In this document: positions 5,345-5,347 of the stretch, in pieces
Layout of the letters: the number at the start of each line of letters is the position of its first letter
Position numbering within the stretch: the stretch's first letter is position 1
From: Elusimicrobiota bacterium
GTDB taxonomy: Bacteria > Elusimicrobiota > Elusimicrobia > UBA1565 > UBA9628
NCBI GenBank assembly: GCA_028717525.1
Contig: JAQUNT010000200.1
Span: 1 to 5,347 of the forward strand
Length of the DNA stretch: 5,347 nucleotides
Direction: 5' to 3'
Position numbers and translations under genes: made by a program
The notes under the pieces: generated by a model
Seen by the model: only the letters and a program-made list of their open reading frames with translations
What the model was told of the DNA's origin: nothing
Database searches by the model: none

Positions 5345-5347
5345 AGC

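Noticed and set aside
1..5347. CRISPR array, tRNA, rRNA, riboswitch, integrase or IS transposase
   Set aside because: No spaced direct repeats, tRNA-like cloverleaf, rRNA segment or transposase/integrase motif was seen on either strand.

Overview
The window is a compact, GC-rich bacterial stretch. It holds five intact or near-intact protein genes, one gene cut by the left edge, and one decayed gene. Gene spacing is tight, with a 4-bp start/stop overlap, a 4-bp stop/stop overlap and one 3-bp gap. SD-led and apparently leaderless starts are mixed. I cannot name the organism. The gene set (OPT-family transporter, clostridial-type 2[4Fe-4S] ferredoxin, YgiQ-type radical SAM protein) fits a free-living or host-associated anaerobe of a poorly sampled high-GC phylum. 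An Elusimicrobiota-like lineage is one guess, without proof.

Left part (1-1523): the first 460 residues of an OPT-family transporter read leftward and run off the window. Its start is separated from a rightward gene by 143 bp. This gap carries two divergent sigma70-type promoters and, between them, a long palindrome (1432-1471) with GGGACAC ends. The palindrome resembles a dispersed REP-like element or an operator.

Middle (1524-3060): an exported protein with a lysozyme/chitosanase-superfamily look starts almost exactly at its predicted transcription start. It is translationally coupled through ATGA to a small, very basic protein of unknown function. An extended -10 promoter and a good Shine-Dalgarno site then drive a 57-residue two-cluster ferredoxin.

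Right part (3061-5347): a family 2 glycosyltransferase survives only as a remnant on the minus strand. Its first residues are joined out of frame to its central and C-terminal pieces, and a GC-rich palindrome lies at the join. It faces a small rightward membrane protein, and both may fire from one symmetric -10 element (TATCATA). The membrane protein converges on a leftward YgiQ-family radical SAM gene, and the two share the palindromic stop CTAG.

The genes do not form an evident pathway. I see no new multi-gene system. The items most worth checking are the collapsed glycosyltransferase, the symmetric promoter, the GGGACAC palindrome and the secreted-hydrolase/basic-protein pair.
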